From: Isoetes taiwanensis
Taxonomy: Eukaryota > Streptophyta > Lycopodiopsida > Isoetales > Isoetaceae
Reading direction: 5' to 3'
Assembly: GCA_021234155.1 (NCBI GenBank)
Contig: JAJEKV010000027.1
Location: forward strand, 6,136,623-6,200,622
DNA length: 64,000 nucleotides
The translations under genes were made by a program, and so were the position numbers. The notes under the pieces were generated by a model that saw only the letters and a program-made list of their open reading frames with translations, searched no databases and was not told where the DNA came from. This document shows, in pieces, positions 1 to 10,495 of the stretch. Positions within the stretch are counted from its first letter, which is position 1, and each line of letters begins with the position of its first letter.

Positions 1-867
1 GACGTACTAGTTTGCACATAAGCATCTAGAATATATATTATAAAAATGAATGATGTTCTTTGATATCTATCTTTGGTGTAAATGTTTATCTTTGATGTTC
101 TTGAGCTGACTGCAAATATGCTGCTTGTTGAAGCAAGAGTGCCTTGAGCTCCTTCTTGTTTACCTGAGATCAAGATTTAATATACTTATCATAATCAGGT
201 GCAAAACAGATTAAAGAGACTTACTTTTCCCAATGCATTTCAAGGCAAGGACTCCCATATGTACAATTGTTGTGGAATCTGACATTGTTTAATAATATGC
301 GTTTAATGACATGTTTAATAATTTGCATAATCATGATCCCTAAATATGATATACTACATTCTTGTTTTAGAAGAAAACAAAGGAAAAGAAAAACACTGCA
401 TGAATGGGAATAATGCTATTTCTATCAGACTGAAATAGCACAGCCAACCTTATAAGGAGCCATTCGGTTTTTGCCCACTCACGAAGTTGTAGCAGAAATA
501 ACCGTGACTCCAATGCCATTGATTTTCTAATGACTACAACGGACAAAAATTTCTCCATAATCTTTGTCAGGCAATCTGAGAACTGCACATTTTGCTATTG
601 TCGGATGCTGCAAACAGGACACATAACATTGCACATAAATGCTGAGAAACACAAGTTGTATTCGATATTGATGATCACTGAATTGTGTATACTTTGCAAT
701 GTGCATATAAAGGCCTTAGTTTATAAACAAAAAAATAGCTGCCAATTTCTGTAACTTGGTAATTGTTTATGAAATTTGTGCAGACCTCTAAAAGGGCAGC
801 CTCAATTTCAAGGGCAGACAATTTATTTGATTTGATTTGATTTATTATCACGCCATATCAGACCCTC
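1..867. other. AT-rich intergenic DNA
   Basis: No reading frame with protein-like composition, no splice-site series and no recognisable element. A short TTTGA-type simple repeat lies near 826-843, just before the tandem duplication that follows. Confidence 0.5.
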
Positions 868-1714
868 GGCGCCTCCAATCATAAATGACCATAAGCGAAA
901 CGAGAGGTGCAAAGAGGCCCCAACATCCGATCTGGGTCATACGATCGATGGATCTGATGATTGTGGCAGTCCAGGGTGCACCTTGTTATGTAGCACAATA
1001 ATAGAAAATTCCAGGGGGATGGGATTTGATATGGATGTAAAAATGACAATTCCTAAAACCATAGACCACATATCTCTAAAACAATTGAATGGGTTGTTAT
1101 AAACAAAACATGCATTCAAGATAAAAAATAATCACATTAGCTCACTGGGTATATTTGTCTTATTAGGACATTGAGTTACTTTGGTAGAGGTTCGAGCCCC
1201 CATATTTCATATTTTAAAATCTTAGGTAAAGTTGTATAGAGGTTCGATATTCCCGCAAAACCTTAGGTGAACTCGTATTTCATATTTCAAAATCATAGGC
1301 GCCTCCAATCATAAATGACCATAAGCGAAATGAGAGGTGCCCGCCACAACATACGATCTGGGTCGTACGATCGACGGATCCGACGACTGTGATAGTCCAG
1401 GGTGCACCTCGTTTAGAATATGTAGCACAAGGACAGGGGGTTCCAGGGGGAAGGGATTTGATATGGATGTAAAAATGACAATTCCTGAAACCATAGACCA
1501 TATATCCCTAAAACAATTGAATGGGTTGTTATAAAAAAAATATATATTTAAAATAAAAAATAATTATATTAGCTCACGGAGTATATTGGTTAAGGTAGTT
1601 TTATTAGGACATTGAGTTATTTTAGTAGAGGTTCGAGCCCCCATATTTCATATTCTAAAATCTTAGGCAAAGTTGTATAGAGATTCGATATTCCCTCAAA
1701 ACCTTAGGTGAACT
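868..1714 (+). repeat. Tandem duplication of a ~430-bp unit with tRNA-like boxes
   Basis: Two head-to-tail copies are visible, about 868-1273 and 1298-1714. Both open with GCGCCTCCAATCATAAATG and close with AAAACCTTAGGTGAACT. A third, partial copy of the middle part (GGATCCGA to the TGCACCTCGTTTA segment) follows at about 1779-1853. Each full copy carries an A-box-like TAGCTCAC (1138, 1570) and a perfect B-box GGTTCGAGCCC (1189-1199, 1630-1640), spaced as in tRNA genes. The downstream copy has about 9 extra bases between the boxes. The unit therefore looks like, or contains, a tRNA-derived SINE. No cloverleaf could be folded by eye, so it is not called a tRNA gene. Confidence 0.7.
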
Positions 1715-1849
1715 ATCGTATAACGATCAGACTTTTAGGGTCGAAGGAACGATCGGTACATAAGGGATCAAGTCCTGGACGGATCCGAACGACGTGAGCT
1801 AGAACACAACGTGATAGTCTATGATGCACCTCGTTTAAAATATATAGCA

Positions 1850-2055
1850 CAATAACATATAATTAGGCATTTACAACCTCTGCACTTTAGAATGTCAACA
1901 CTAGTTCCTGAGATGCAGGGAATAAGGTAGTAATAATAATAATTATCAAAGAAATACATATAATAACATTTATAACCTTCGCACTTTAGAATGTCAATGC
2001 TAGTTCCTGAAGATGCAGGAAATAAGTTACTAATAATAATAATTATCAAAGAAAC
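1850..2055. repeat. Tandem duplication, ~99-bp period
   Basis: The segment containing GCACTTTAGAATGTCAA, CTAGTTCCTGA and TAATAATAATAATTATCAAAGAAA occurs twice in direct orientation, the first two at 1882 and 1981. No coding content. Confidence 0.75.
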
Positions 2056-2422
2056 ATGAAATACTTATGCCCGAACTAATGGCCTGGTTTTACAAGATTG
2101 TAAGCCAGCTGGATTGTGCATGGCTGAAAACAAAACAAACTAACAGAAAGGAGATGCTAGCTAGATACTAACATCCTCCCTGAAACCAAACATTCCTTGT
2201 GAGATACAGCAAATTTAGCCACATTATAAGCCACGACTACCAAACCATGATCTTGAACCATATCTTTCTGCCTCTGTACCATTCTCGTTTCTTGTCAATA
2301 TAAAGATCCCATAGAAATGCTGGTCGTCTAAATGTGGACTTTGTTTTGGGTTATGCTAAGGTCGTCTAAATGAGGAGCTATGGTGAAATGCATCCAGAAA
2401 CACTTTAAGTCTGGATTAGGAG

Positions 2423-2510
2423 GATTTAACCACCAAATTTTAGGAAGCGAAATGGAGACCGTCAGAGTGGAATCGGCAGAGTGAACATCAAACCCATTTT
2501 GCCGAGGAGC
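2423..2510. repeat. Dispersed repeat, copy 1
   Basis: A stretch of about 88 bp from GATTTAACCACCAAATTTTA to CATTTTGCCGAGGA recurs with few differences at 3040-3126. The 530 bp between the copies shows no gene. Family unknown. Confidence 0.7.
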
Positions 2511-3039
2511 ACCTTATGGCCTTGGAGCATAGAATAGTTGTCTAGGAACTGTGACTACCAAAACTTATTCTGCTCTGCCTCCTAATACTTGTTGCATCAG
2601 CAGGTTGGCTTCAAGCCATAGATTTGCCAAGAGAGAGCGGCATATGTATGCCCATAGATAGCTAGCATGTTTAAAACGTTAAAGTATTACCATGCGGCCA
2701 CTAGAAATAAAAATCCTGCAGAAGGAATACGGCATAAGAATAAATCCACAGAAGGCATAAGGCATAAGGTTATGTACATCTGTGACATGCATCAGATCAA
2801 GTTACCAATTACCACTATTGGATAAATCCAGCATGCATGAATTCAATTCAGCATGCATGTCTAGTTCATACCTGTTATGCAGAACGACCATGGACATACA
2901 ATTGTTTCTTCACTCTAGATTTGGCCTTGCACCCTAGTTTGATGGAAAACATATGGTGTTCATGATTCGTGTATTTTCCTTTTGTCGTAACCTGTAAATA
3001 CAGAAGCAACTTGTTAGCATGTTATAATAGAAGCACAAT

Positions 3040-3126
3040 GATTTAACCACCAAATTTTAGGAAGCGAAATGGAGACCATCAGAGTGGAATCGACAGAGTG
3101 GAAATGAAAACCATTTTGCCGAGGAT
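3040..3126. repeat. Dispersed repeat, copy 2
   Basis: Second copy of the 88-bp sequence at 2423-2510, same orientation, with scattered substitutions. A 71-residue frame just downstream (3217-3432) has no protein-like features and was not called. Confidence 0.7.
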
Positions 3127-3574
3127 ATTTCCAGATTTTCGCAAGCTTGGATGGTAATACTCTAGAATATAGAAAACTTAAAGCAGATCGCACTTACCAA
3201 AGAGCCAAAACTTTCGTTGCCCAACGTGAGTCTTCAAGAATGTTGCAAAGACATCGGAATTCCATCAATCAGGCACGCAGCATCAATTTTTGGGACTTGG
3301 GCCAATAAAACATTTCCCGAGTTGCTTGCTTCTTCTCTGGCATTCAGAACGCGGATCTACATGGCCTTTTCTATCTCCCTCCGTGCCCCATTTTCATCGA
3401 TTTTTCTAATTTTGGTGGCCTTTGATTTTTAAAACTAACAATCTAATGGTGAAGGGACACGCCACCTCAGATTTTGATGAGGTGGAGGTGCCATATGGAT
3501 AGGCTAGAATTGCAAAAAAAGTTGTAGGCTTAGTTGGGCTGGCGTGATAAAAAAAGGAATAAAAGAATGATGTC

Positions 3575-3650
3575 ATTAGCAAGGCTTGAACTTATAACCT
3601 CTTTGTTACAAATCATTGATTCTTTTCAAGTTCATTATCACTAGTCATAT
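3575..3650 (-). repeat. tRNA-derived SINE-like fragment
   Basis: Read on the minus strand this matches the block at 4751-4806: CTTGAAAAG, then TTTGTAACAAAGAGG, then TTATAAGTTCAAGCC. The GTTCAAGCC part fits a pol III B box. The resemblance to the D-arm to T-arm stretch of a tRNA suggests a SINE head rather than a functional tRNA. Confidence 0.4.
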
Positions 3651-3651
3651 G

Positions 3652-3766
3652 CACCACAAAAGATCGTCGTTGTTCAACGACGTCGTGACATCGAAATACT
3701 TGTCGCAATCGACACGTCGTTTAATGACGCCTCGACGTTGTTGAACGACGTCAAGATCCTGTAGTG
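3652..3766. mobile_element. 115-bp CACTA-like MITE
   Basis: The left end reads CACCACAAAAGATC and the reverse complement of the right end reads CACTACAGGATCTTG, giving imperfect terminal inverted repeats of the CACTA type. Inside both ends lies the palindromic motif TTGAACGACGTCG or its complement, resembling the subterminal repeats of En/Spm elements. The element is flanked on both sides by ATG (3649-3651 and 3767-3769), a 3-bp target duplication as the CACTA superfamily makes. It has no coding capacity, so an autonomous partner elsewhere would be needed. Confidence 0.7.
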
Positions 3767-3769
3767 ATG

Positions 3770-4740
3770 GTTGTACTAAATGTTTTCTTTATGTAAGCAA
3801 TTGCCAGTCATACACACATGTTAAGTGGCATTTTGCATGCCCACCAAATGGCACACATTCAGCTATATTTGATGGTGACCATACACTATTGAAGTTCATG
3901 CAATAGGGACTATATATAGAGATATTCAAGGATGATAAAACCATTCTGTTTCAATGCTAGTTATGGGCTCCACTCTTGTCTAGCCCTTGCTCTTGTTCAT
4001 ACTCGTGATCTTCCTCTTCTTCGTTACAGTCTTCTTGCTTTTGATCTTGTTGGCAGTCTCGAGCATTCTTGTTCTTATGTTCTTTCTTACCCTTTGAGCT
4101 ATTGTACATCCTCGTATTATTATATTATATGGGTTCTAGTTTCTCTATATTTTCTTGCATCGTTCTCATATCTTGCTCGTACGCTCGTGACAATTTGAAC
4201 AGATCTCTTCTATCACGAAGGATGTTTCGTTACGGTTGGTTGTGGATTACCACGATCTCAACAAGATCAATGTGCACAATCGGTATCCTTTTCCTCTGAT
4301 TCCAAAATTACTTAACGGTTGCAATACTTCACCAAAATTGATCTTCGAGGCGCATCTTATTCGGATCAGGGAGAAGCAGCCTTTTGTACCATCATTTTGA
4401 GTACATTGTCATGAACCATGAGCAAGATACAAAAACTATAATATGGAACTCGAAATACTCAAAAAGAAGAATGAAGAATCTATATAGAACACAAGAATAT
4501 GCACATAGTCACAACGGCACAGGCACAAGAGAAGAAGAGAACACAAGCAAGAATAATGATTCACGATTGTGTTGAACCGGAATGGTCTTGCTATCCTCGA
4601 CCGTAATAATGCATGAGCTCCAACAATATACAACTGCTGCTTAGCATAATTGCATGCATACCACTTGGTTTACATGCAAGAGGCCACTTAGTATAGGTGT
4701 AGGGAATGCATTTGAAGAAGCCACTAAAAATAACAATCAT
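3770..4740. other. Intergenic DNA, no gene supported
   Basis: Frames of 60-90 residues occur but their composition is that of AT-rich non-coding DNA, and no pair of them can be joined by convincing splice sites. Confidence 0.4.
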
Positions 4741-4750
4741 GATGAGAAGA

Positions 4751-4806
4751 GTAGCACATTGGAAAAGCGCTAAGCCTTGTAACCAAAAGGTTATAAGTTT
4801 CAGTCC
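4751..4806 (+). repeat. tRNA-derived SINE-like fragment
   Basis: Contains an A-box-like GTAGCACATTGGAAAAGCGC, then GCCTTGTAACCAAAAGG, then the degenerate B-box region TTATAAGTTTCAGTCC. It is related to the minus-strand block at 3575-3650. Both boxes are imperfect, so current pol III activity is doubtful. Confidence 0.45.
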
Positions 4807-6112
4807 TACTTTTTAATATTATGCTTTTGCACATGGACGATGACCATATATATATTTTATATATATCGTATGGCTGTTATAGCAGCTTCATATACTCGTA
4901 TTGTTGTCAAAGCAGCTTCTTCCTAATCCACTTATTATCGTCACCATAAACAATGCTTCGGTTTCTATATTATTATGATCTTTAGAGAGCGGAGGGATGA
5001 ATCATGGGATGAAAATCATGAGATGACAATCAATTGAATTCCAATCTCTAGTCTGAGAACACCCTGAGGAGACATCAAAGTTAGTTAAGGCAATGACTTT
5101 GTCGAATATTAAACTGAACACTGGAACTTAAAAGTGTTCTAGACTGAAATAAACATGACTCGCATATTTGCAGGTGAGAAAGACATAAATATATTCTTCA
5201 ATCAAAGTTGAAAATGAGTTTTGTAAATCATGATCTAGAAGAACTTGCTGATATAAAGGGAAAATTCTTACTACATATATTTGGAAAGGAAATGCTATTA
5301 GTTGAGCGATGGCCTTGCAGAGAAGCTTCTTTGCAAAGACACCTGCACAATGCCAACAATATATGGTTCCAGACTAAGTTGACTGCATGGTGTCTATCAT
5401 GGGTGATACCCTGAGATAAATATACTACTCACACAAAATTGTATGCATTTCCATTACAGTGCTTCATATCAAGGTTAACTTCATACTCAATTTTGCTTGT
5501 AAAATGGGTCTCATCCTTGATGAATGAGATTATGATGGGTAACTTACTGTACTGCCGCAGATCTATAGCTAAAGCTTCTGCATCTTCAGTTCCATTTTCA
5601 TTTGTAAACTGCCAAACACCTATTGCAAATGTGCATTTACCTCTAAGAATAATTTTCTCTCGCATCCCTGATCTGAGACATCCAGAATGTGATAGAGGTG
5701 ATCCTTATGTTGCCTAATCATGGCAATTATATTCCTCACCATTTCTGTCATGTCTTCTGTTATTTCTATCATTCTCATGTCTCAGTTTAGCTATGAGGGT
5801 TTGCTGAGTTGCATCATCCAGAAGAGCAAAATAGAACAATTTATGCTAACAAGGCCAGATATCCTTCTTTGGAAAATCTGTTTCTGTATTCCTATCTCTT
5901 TTATGCCATCATCACTATCATTCCTTGTTTCTTATCTTGAGCATAGCAATACTTTGTATTGTTGTAACGTTGCTCTAAGTTCGTTTAGTTGTCGTTTTCT
6001 CAATCTTCCAGAACAATCTGTCATGCGATGCATTTTAATCCAAGTAGTAGGGAAAACCTGAAATACCTCCTGTCAATGATGCATTCCATGTGGCACTGAT
6101 AATCTAATATAC

Positions 6113-6784
6113 CTTGGCCGAGTAACAGCCCGAGTTGCACAGGATCTTCCTCTTTCATTATCCGCCCAGACTTTGCAAGTGATTTGTCAAACAGGGCATT
6201 GTGCTCCCTGCCAATAAGGTATGCCTGCATTCAAGAAAATTAAGGCAAGTTATCACACAAAAAACAAGGGATAAAATCACTACCATAAATGCTTGCTTAC
6301 TCGCCGCTCCTCAGTGTCAAGAGCAGGAAAAGGAAACTGCAGTTTGAGAAGAATGGCTGCACTGCTTCATCAGTAACCCTAATCGAATCTGCACCATCCA
6401 CATGATCCAACGGCAAAAATTGCAAGCCGTGATAGACCCCACGACATGGTAAGAGGAAAAGATCCTTGCCCCACTTTTACACTTTCAGGCCTGTTGAAAC
6501 ATCAAAAAGCTTACCATGATAAAGGAGTGGATCATCTCTTCTGCTTTAAACCTTCTTCTACCGCCTTCATTGAGGTCAATTAGCCCCAATAATGATGCAT
6601 GCTGCCAATTGGAAATAATATTGGCACATTGAAGATGATCAGTCTTGTGAAATGCCTTGCTGGGATCTGCTTCAGAGATGTAAGGCTGATGCCTGTTAAG
6701 CATTGCAAAGCAGATAATAGCTTGGACTCGAATGGACAACATTGAGCTACAGCTAACTTGAGTATAGTCCAATATGGATGCCAC
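6113..6784 (-). pseudogene. Spliced coding remnant, family unknown
   Basis: Two exons splice cleanly on the minus strand: 6356-6301 (56 bp) and 6224-6113 (112 bp). The intron at 6300-6225 starts GTAAG and ends in CAG. Together they encode a conserved-looking stretch with the words LQFPFPALDTEERR, AYLIGREHNALFDK and KEEDPVQLGLLLGQ. A further exon ending at 6515 (donor GTAAGC) can be joined in frame to the 56-bp exon, adding DDPLLYHA. Upstream of it the frame hits a TAA while another frame reads on sensibly (to about 6784), so the 5' part is frameshifted or an intron is missed. Downstream, from 5990 to 5429, further protein-like words occur on the minus strand in changing frames. The protein family was not recognised. 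Confidence 0.4.
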
Positions 6785-7001
6785 AGAAGGCCTTCAAGGT
6801 TCTACTGATGAGAAAGGCTTTCAGACGAAAATAGAATTGCAGAGAAATTTAACCAACTTTGTAATAGACATGGAAGGACCTATCTACTATTTCAAAAATA
6901 ATTTGGTTCCCCCCACGTTGCAAATGTAGAAGATGGAAATCTCATCCAGCTGTTGGTGCTACTGTATTCAGTTGCCAAAGCCTTAAAAGCATTCCTTATC
7001 A

Positions 7002-9446
7002 CTACAAATCTTTCACAAAGCTTGCCTCAGCATATATATGAGACAATAACACATAGGGTGAAGCATTCTCAGGGTCTAGCTTGAAAATATTTGTAGCAGC
7101 AGTTCTGCCGCGTTCTTTGTCAGCATGGATTTTGCAGGAACAGAGTAAAGAAAGCCAAGCTGTGGCGTCGGGGTCATAAGGACTATTATTAATCAACAAT
7201 TCTGCCACTTCTAACCAACCCACCCTACCAAGCAGATCCGACATGCAATTATAGTGTTCCAATAATGGGGTGATAGAGTAGTCTTGAGAAATGGAAACTA
7301 AATAATGATATCCCTTATTGAGAGAACAAGCAAGACTGCAAGCAGAAAAGATGCTGACAAAAGTAACACCATTAGGTCGAACATGCTCCAACTTCATTTG
7401 TTCAAGCATTTGAAATGATTCTTTACAATATCCATTCTGAGAATATACTGCAATTATTGCATTCCAGGAGATCACGTCGTGTTCAGACATTTTCTCAAAC
7501 ACAGCTCGGGCATCCTCCACCCTCCCACATTTTCCGTACATATTGACAAGGGAATTACCCAGAATAACATCATTCTCATATCGAGTTCCAATGATCCTCG
7601 TATGCATCTTCTTGCCTATGGAATAGTTGACCTCGTTGGCACAAGCATCAATAATACTGACAAAAGTGATTGTATCCGGTCTCATATCTTGTGCCAGCAT
7701 GTTGTGCAAGAGATCTAGAGCTTCCTCTAGCTTCCCATGCTGCGCATATGCTGAAATCATAGCTGTCCATGAAACTACATCACGTTGTGGCATTTGTTTA
7801 AAGAAATGATATGCCTCCTCTAGATGACCTTGCTTTCCATAAGCAGAGATCATCGCATTCCATGAGATTATATCTGGATGAGGCATTTTTTTAAACAGCT
7901 CTAAAGCTTCCACAAGACATCCCCGCTGAGCATAAGCCCCAACCATTATATTCCATGTGACCACATTTTGTTGAGGCATTTTCTCGAAACATTTAAGTGC
8001 ATCATCAAGTTGTCCCTGTTGGGTATATCCATAAATAATGGCATTCCATGAATACATATCTCGCTGAGGCATCTGGGAAAAGAGTTCACATGCTTCTTTC
8101 AGCTGTTGATTCTGCACATGTGCAATAATCATGGCATTCCAAGACACTATACTCCGTTCAGGCATCTGTTTGAAAAGCTGAATAGCTTCCTCAATTTTTC
8201 CTTGCTGTGCATGAGCTGAAATCATAGTATTCCAAGATACCACGTCCCTTTCAGGCATTTGCCAAAAAAGGCGAAGGGCTTCCTTGAGCTTACCACGTTT
8301 TATATAAGCCATAATCATGACAGTCCATACAATAATATCACGTTTAGGCATTTGCTTAAAGAACTGGAGGGCTTCGTTCAATTGTCCTTGTTGAGCATAT
8401 GCAGAAATCATGGCAGTCCAAGTCACCATGTTTTTCTCTGGACTCTCTTGAAAGAGCTGAAGAGCCTTTTCCACATGTCCCCTGTGTGCAAAGGCAGAAA
8501 TCATAGTAGCCCAAGAAAACATATCCCTCTCGGGCATTTGTTGAAAGAGGTGATAGCCTTCTTTCAAGCATCCTTGCTGAGCATAACCCTCAATCATAAT
8601 ATTCCATGATACCTGATTGCGTTCAGGCATTTGCTGGAAAAGCTGAATGGCTTTGTCCAGATTACCCTGTTGAATGTACCCTTCCAGCATAATATTCCAT
8701 GAGATGAGAGACTTATGGGGCATTTGCTCAAACAGATAAGAAGCCTCATTCACCTGCCTTCTCTGGACATAGACTGAAATCATCAAATTCCAAGAAATAA
8801 CATCCTTTTCAGGCATTTCATGAAAGAGGTTTAATGCATTTTCAAGGGCTCCGCAATGGACATAAGCTGATAGCATAGAATTCCAAGAAACTAAATCACG
8901 CTGCGGCATCTCATGGAACAGCTTGAGAGCTGAATCAAGTCTGCCTTCTTGAATATAAGCCGATATGAGAGCATTCCAGGACGAGACACTTCTTTCTGGC
9001 ATTCTCTGAAAAATATCAAATGCCTTGTCAACCTGGCCCTGATTAGCATAAGCAGAAAGCAGAATATTCCAAGAAAATGTGTTGTGCTTCGGCATGTTAT
9101 CAAATGCCGTTTGTGCATCATCAAGAGCTCCACATTTACTATACATATGAACAATAAGATTGGCAATGTAAATATTCCTATCTAACCCGTTTTGTTTAAT
9201 GCGATAATGTAGCTGCCTACCATCTTCTAAAGCTTTTGAATTGCCATACCTTCGCAAGAGACCCGCGACAGTATCCAGATTAAAAGCATTCTTCCGGCCA
9301 CATGGGTTCTCAGCTTGTGTTTTAAAGACACCACTCTCGTTACATGGTTCAACGGATGACTTTGGTTGAACACATACAGACATACTGGAAACTCTGAATT
9401 TCATTGTTCCACGCAAGGATCGAAGTGCAACAGCGAAAAAGAGCAT
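7002..9446 (-). CDS. Pentatricopeptide repeat protein with a long S-type repeat array
   Basis: Single-exon gene of 814 residues. PPR proteins bind organellar RNA in a sequence-specific way and act in editing, splicing, cleavage or stability. The first ~50 residues (MLFFAVALRSLRG, basic, few acids) look like a mitochondrial or plastid transit peptide. From about residue 95 to 590 run some 15-16 consecutive 31-residue repeats, most opening WNxMISAY and closing MPERDVVS. This S-S-S pattern is unlike the P-L-S triplets usual in seed plants. Then follow L- and S-type repeats (GNSLVNMYGKCG) and the start of an E domain (WLSLLCSCKIH, YVLLSHIYAEA). The ORF stops at VKDL, in the middle of the E region, without E+ or DYW, so it carries no deaminase. 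A separate editing partner, or truncation by frameshift just before the stop, are both possible. The ATG at 9446 is the first in frame. Confidence 0.9.
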   Translation of the reverse strand: MLFFAVALRSLRGTMKFRVSSMSVCVQPKSSVEPCNESGVFKTQAENPCGRKNAFNLDTVAGLLRRYGNSKALEDGRQLHYRIKQNGLDRNIYIANLIVHMYSKCGALDDAQTAFDNMPKHNTFSWNILLSAYANQGQVDKAFDIFQRMPERSVSSWNALISAYIQEGRLDSALKLFHEMPQRDLVSWNSMLSAYVHCGALENALNLFHEMPEKDVISWNLMISVYVQRRQVNEASYLFEQMPHKSLISWNIMLEGYIQQGNLDKAIQLFQQMPERNQVSWNIMIEGYAQQGCLKEGYHLFQQMPERDMFSWATMISAFAHRGHVEKALQLFQESPEKNMVTWTAMISAYAQQGQLNEALQFFKQMPKRDIIVWTVMIMAYIKRGKLKEALRLFWQMPERDVVSWNTMISAHAQQGKIEEAIQLFKQMPERSIVSWNAMIIAHVQNQQLKEACELFSQMPQRDMYSWNAIIYGYTQQGQLDDALKCFEKMPQQNVVTWNIMVGAYAQRGCLVEALELFKKMPHPDIISWNAMISAYGKQGHLEEAYHFFKQMPQRDVVSWTAMISAYAQHGKLEEALDLLHNMLAQDMRPDTITFVSIIDACANEVNYSIGKKMHTRIIGTRYENDVILGNSLVNMYGKCGRVEDARAVFEKMSEHDVISWNAIIAVYSQNGYCKESFQMLEQMKLEHVRPNGVTFVSIFSACSLACSLNKGYHYLVSISQDYSITPLLEHYNCMSDLLGRVGWLEVAELLINNSPYDPDATAWLSLLCSCKIHADKERGRTAATNIFKLDPENASPYVLLSHIYAEASFVKDL

Positions 9447-9659
9447 GACTCACCTGCAGATTTATCATGTTGGGCTTAGATCAGGCATCTTTATGGCATA
9501 GATATTCATGTTGGGCTTAGATCAGGCATCCTTCATAAACATTTATCAGTTTCGATGCAGTGACCTAAAACTTCTCTTGGTGGGAATCGTCCAAGGCTGT
9601 GCCGGGTAGATAATTTGGTGGTGTATGGAACAATTTGAATGGGTTAAGGTAAGGTTATC

Positions 9660-9720
9660 CGTCTGGCCGAGGCTGATAACAAAAAATGCGTGACCGAGGT
9701 TGTACGTTCGAGGCCAAATA
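9660..9720 (+). repeat. tRNA-Ser/Leu-like SINE head or tRNA pseudogene
   Basis: TGGCCGAGGCTG (9664-9675) resembles the A box of tRNA-Leu/Ser genes, and GTTCGAGGCC (9706-9715) a B box, at tRNA-like spacing. The terminal stems do not pair, so a functional tRNA is unlikely. Confidence 0.4.
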
Positions 9721-9856
9721 TTTGCATGTAAGGCAGAGGCCCGCTACGGATTGTAATGCCTAAAGTTTCATGGCCCTATCATTTCAGTATCAACAAGATT
9801 TAAGGAAGGACTTGTATGTCAAGAGGCAGAATAGCTTTGCCTCACATACAGAAGAC

Positions 9857-10059
9857 CTAGTACTCGATACATGAAATGGAAATTTTTGTGGAGCCAACAA
9901 TGCATGCCAAAGTGGAGCTCTTCCCACCCTCATTATACATGCTGAGAAACCTATTTCCTAAAACTATATTTGGTTCAAAGCATTCCCCTTGCATTTGCAA
10001 TATAAGTGTAATTACACTAGTAATATCCCCAGATAGGCACACACACCGCGTCAAACAAG
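9857..10059 (-). pseudogene. Decayed PPR fragment
   Basis: On the minus strand this encodes an L/S-repeat-like piece with CFEPNIVLGNRFLSMYNEGG, the usual PLS wording being FEPNIVLGNSLVSMYAKCG. The next repeat (STLACIV) decays quickly. It abuts the 5' LTR at 10060, so the LTR element may have landed in, or next to, this relic. It is separate from the PPR gene at 7002-9446, lying 400 bp upstream of that start. Confidence 0.45.
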
Positions 10060-10449
10060 TGATTCCGTGCACTTCAAGAGGCACCGCCAAAGATTCCAAA
10101 CAAATCAGGCCTCCTTCCGTGAGTCCAAGACCGAGAGATCACCGAGTGTCTATATTGGGCCAAAGGCCATTGTACTATATATATGAGTAGAGTTAGCACA
10201 TGAGTTTTTAGATGAGTTTTGAGTCTTGTCTCACTTCAGTTTTCTCTCGATTGCGAGAGCTCATGTATCATCATCATTGATATCAAGGAAGCTTATCATT
10301 GCCTCATTGTTTTTTTTTTTTCTTTTCCCTTCCCCTTGTTTTCTTGCAAATCCCGCGTGACATAGTTCCCCGGATTCTCCTGTTAGATCCAAGGGTCCTC
10401 CACGAGGGTTTGTCTTGGTAAAAGGAGTTCCGAACCCGCACCCCAAACA
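10060..10449 (+). repeat. 5' LTR
   Basis: Begins TGATTCCGTGCAC and ends CCCCAAACA. It matches the 3' LTR along its length with a few substitutions and small indels. A TATA-like CTATATATATGA lies at about 10175-10186, the likely retroelement promoter. Directly after it comes CCG-repeat DNA (10450-10464) instead of the TGG-starting primer binding site expected. Confidence 0.9.
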
Positions 10450-10495
10450 CCGCCGCCGCCGCCGCGGGTCCCGATTTTTTTCTTTTCCTTCCATC

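Noticed and set aside
1138-1640. Functional tRNA genes at the A/B-box pairs
   Set aside because: Boxes are present but acceptor and anticodon stems do not pair by eye. Better explained as tRNA-derived repeats.
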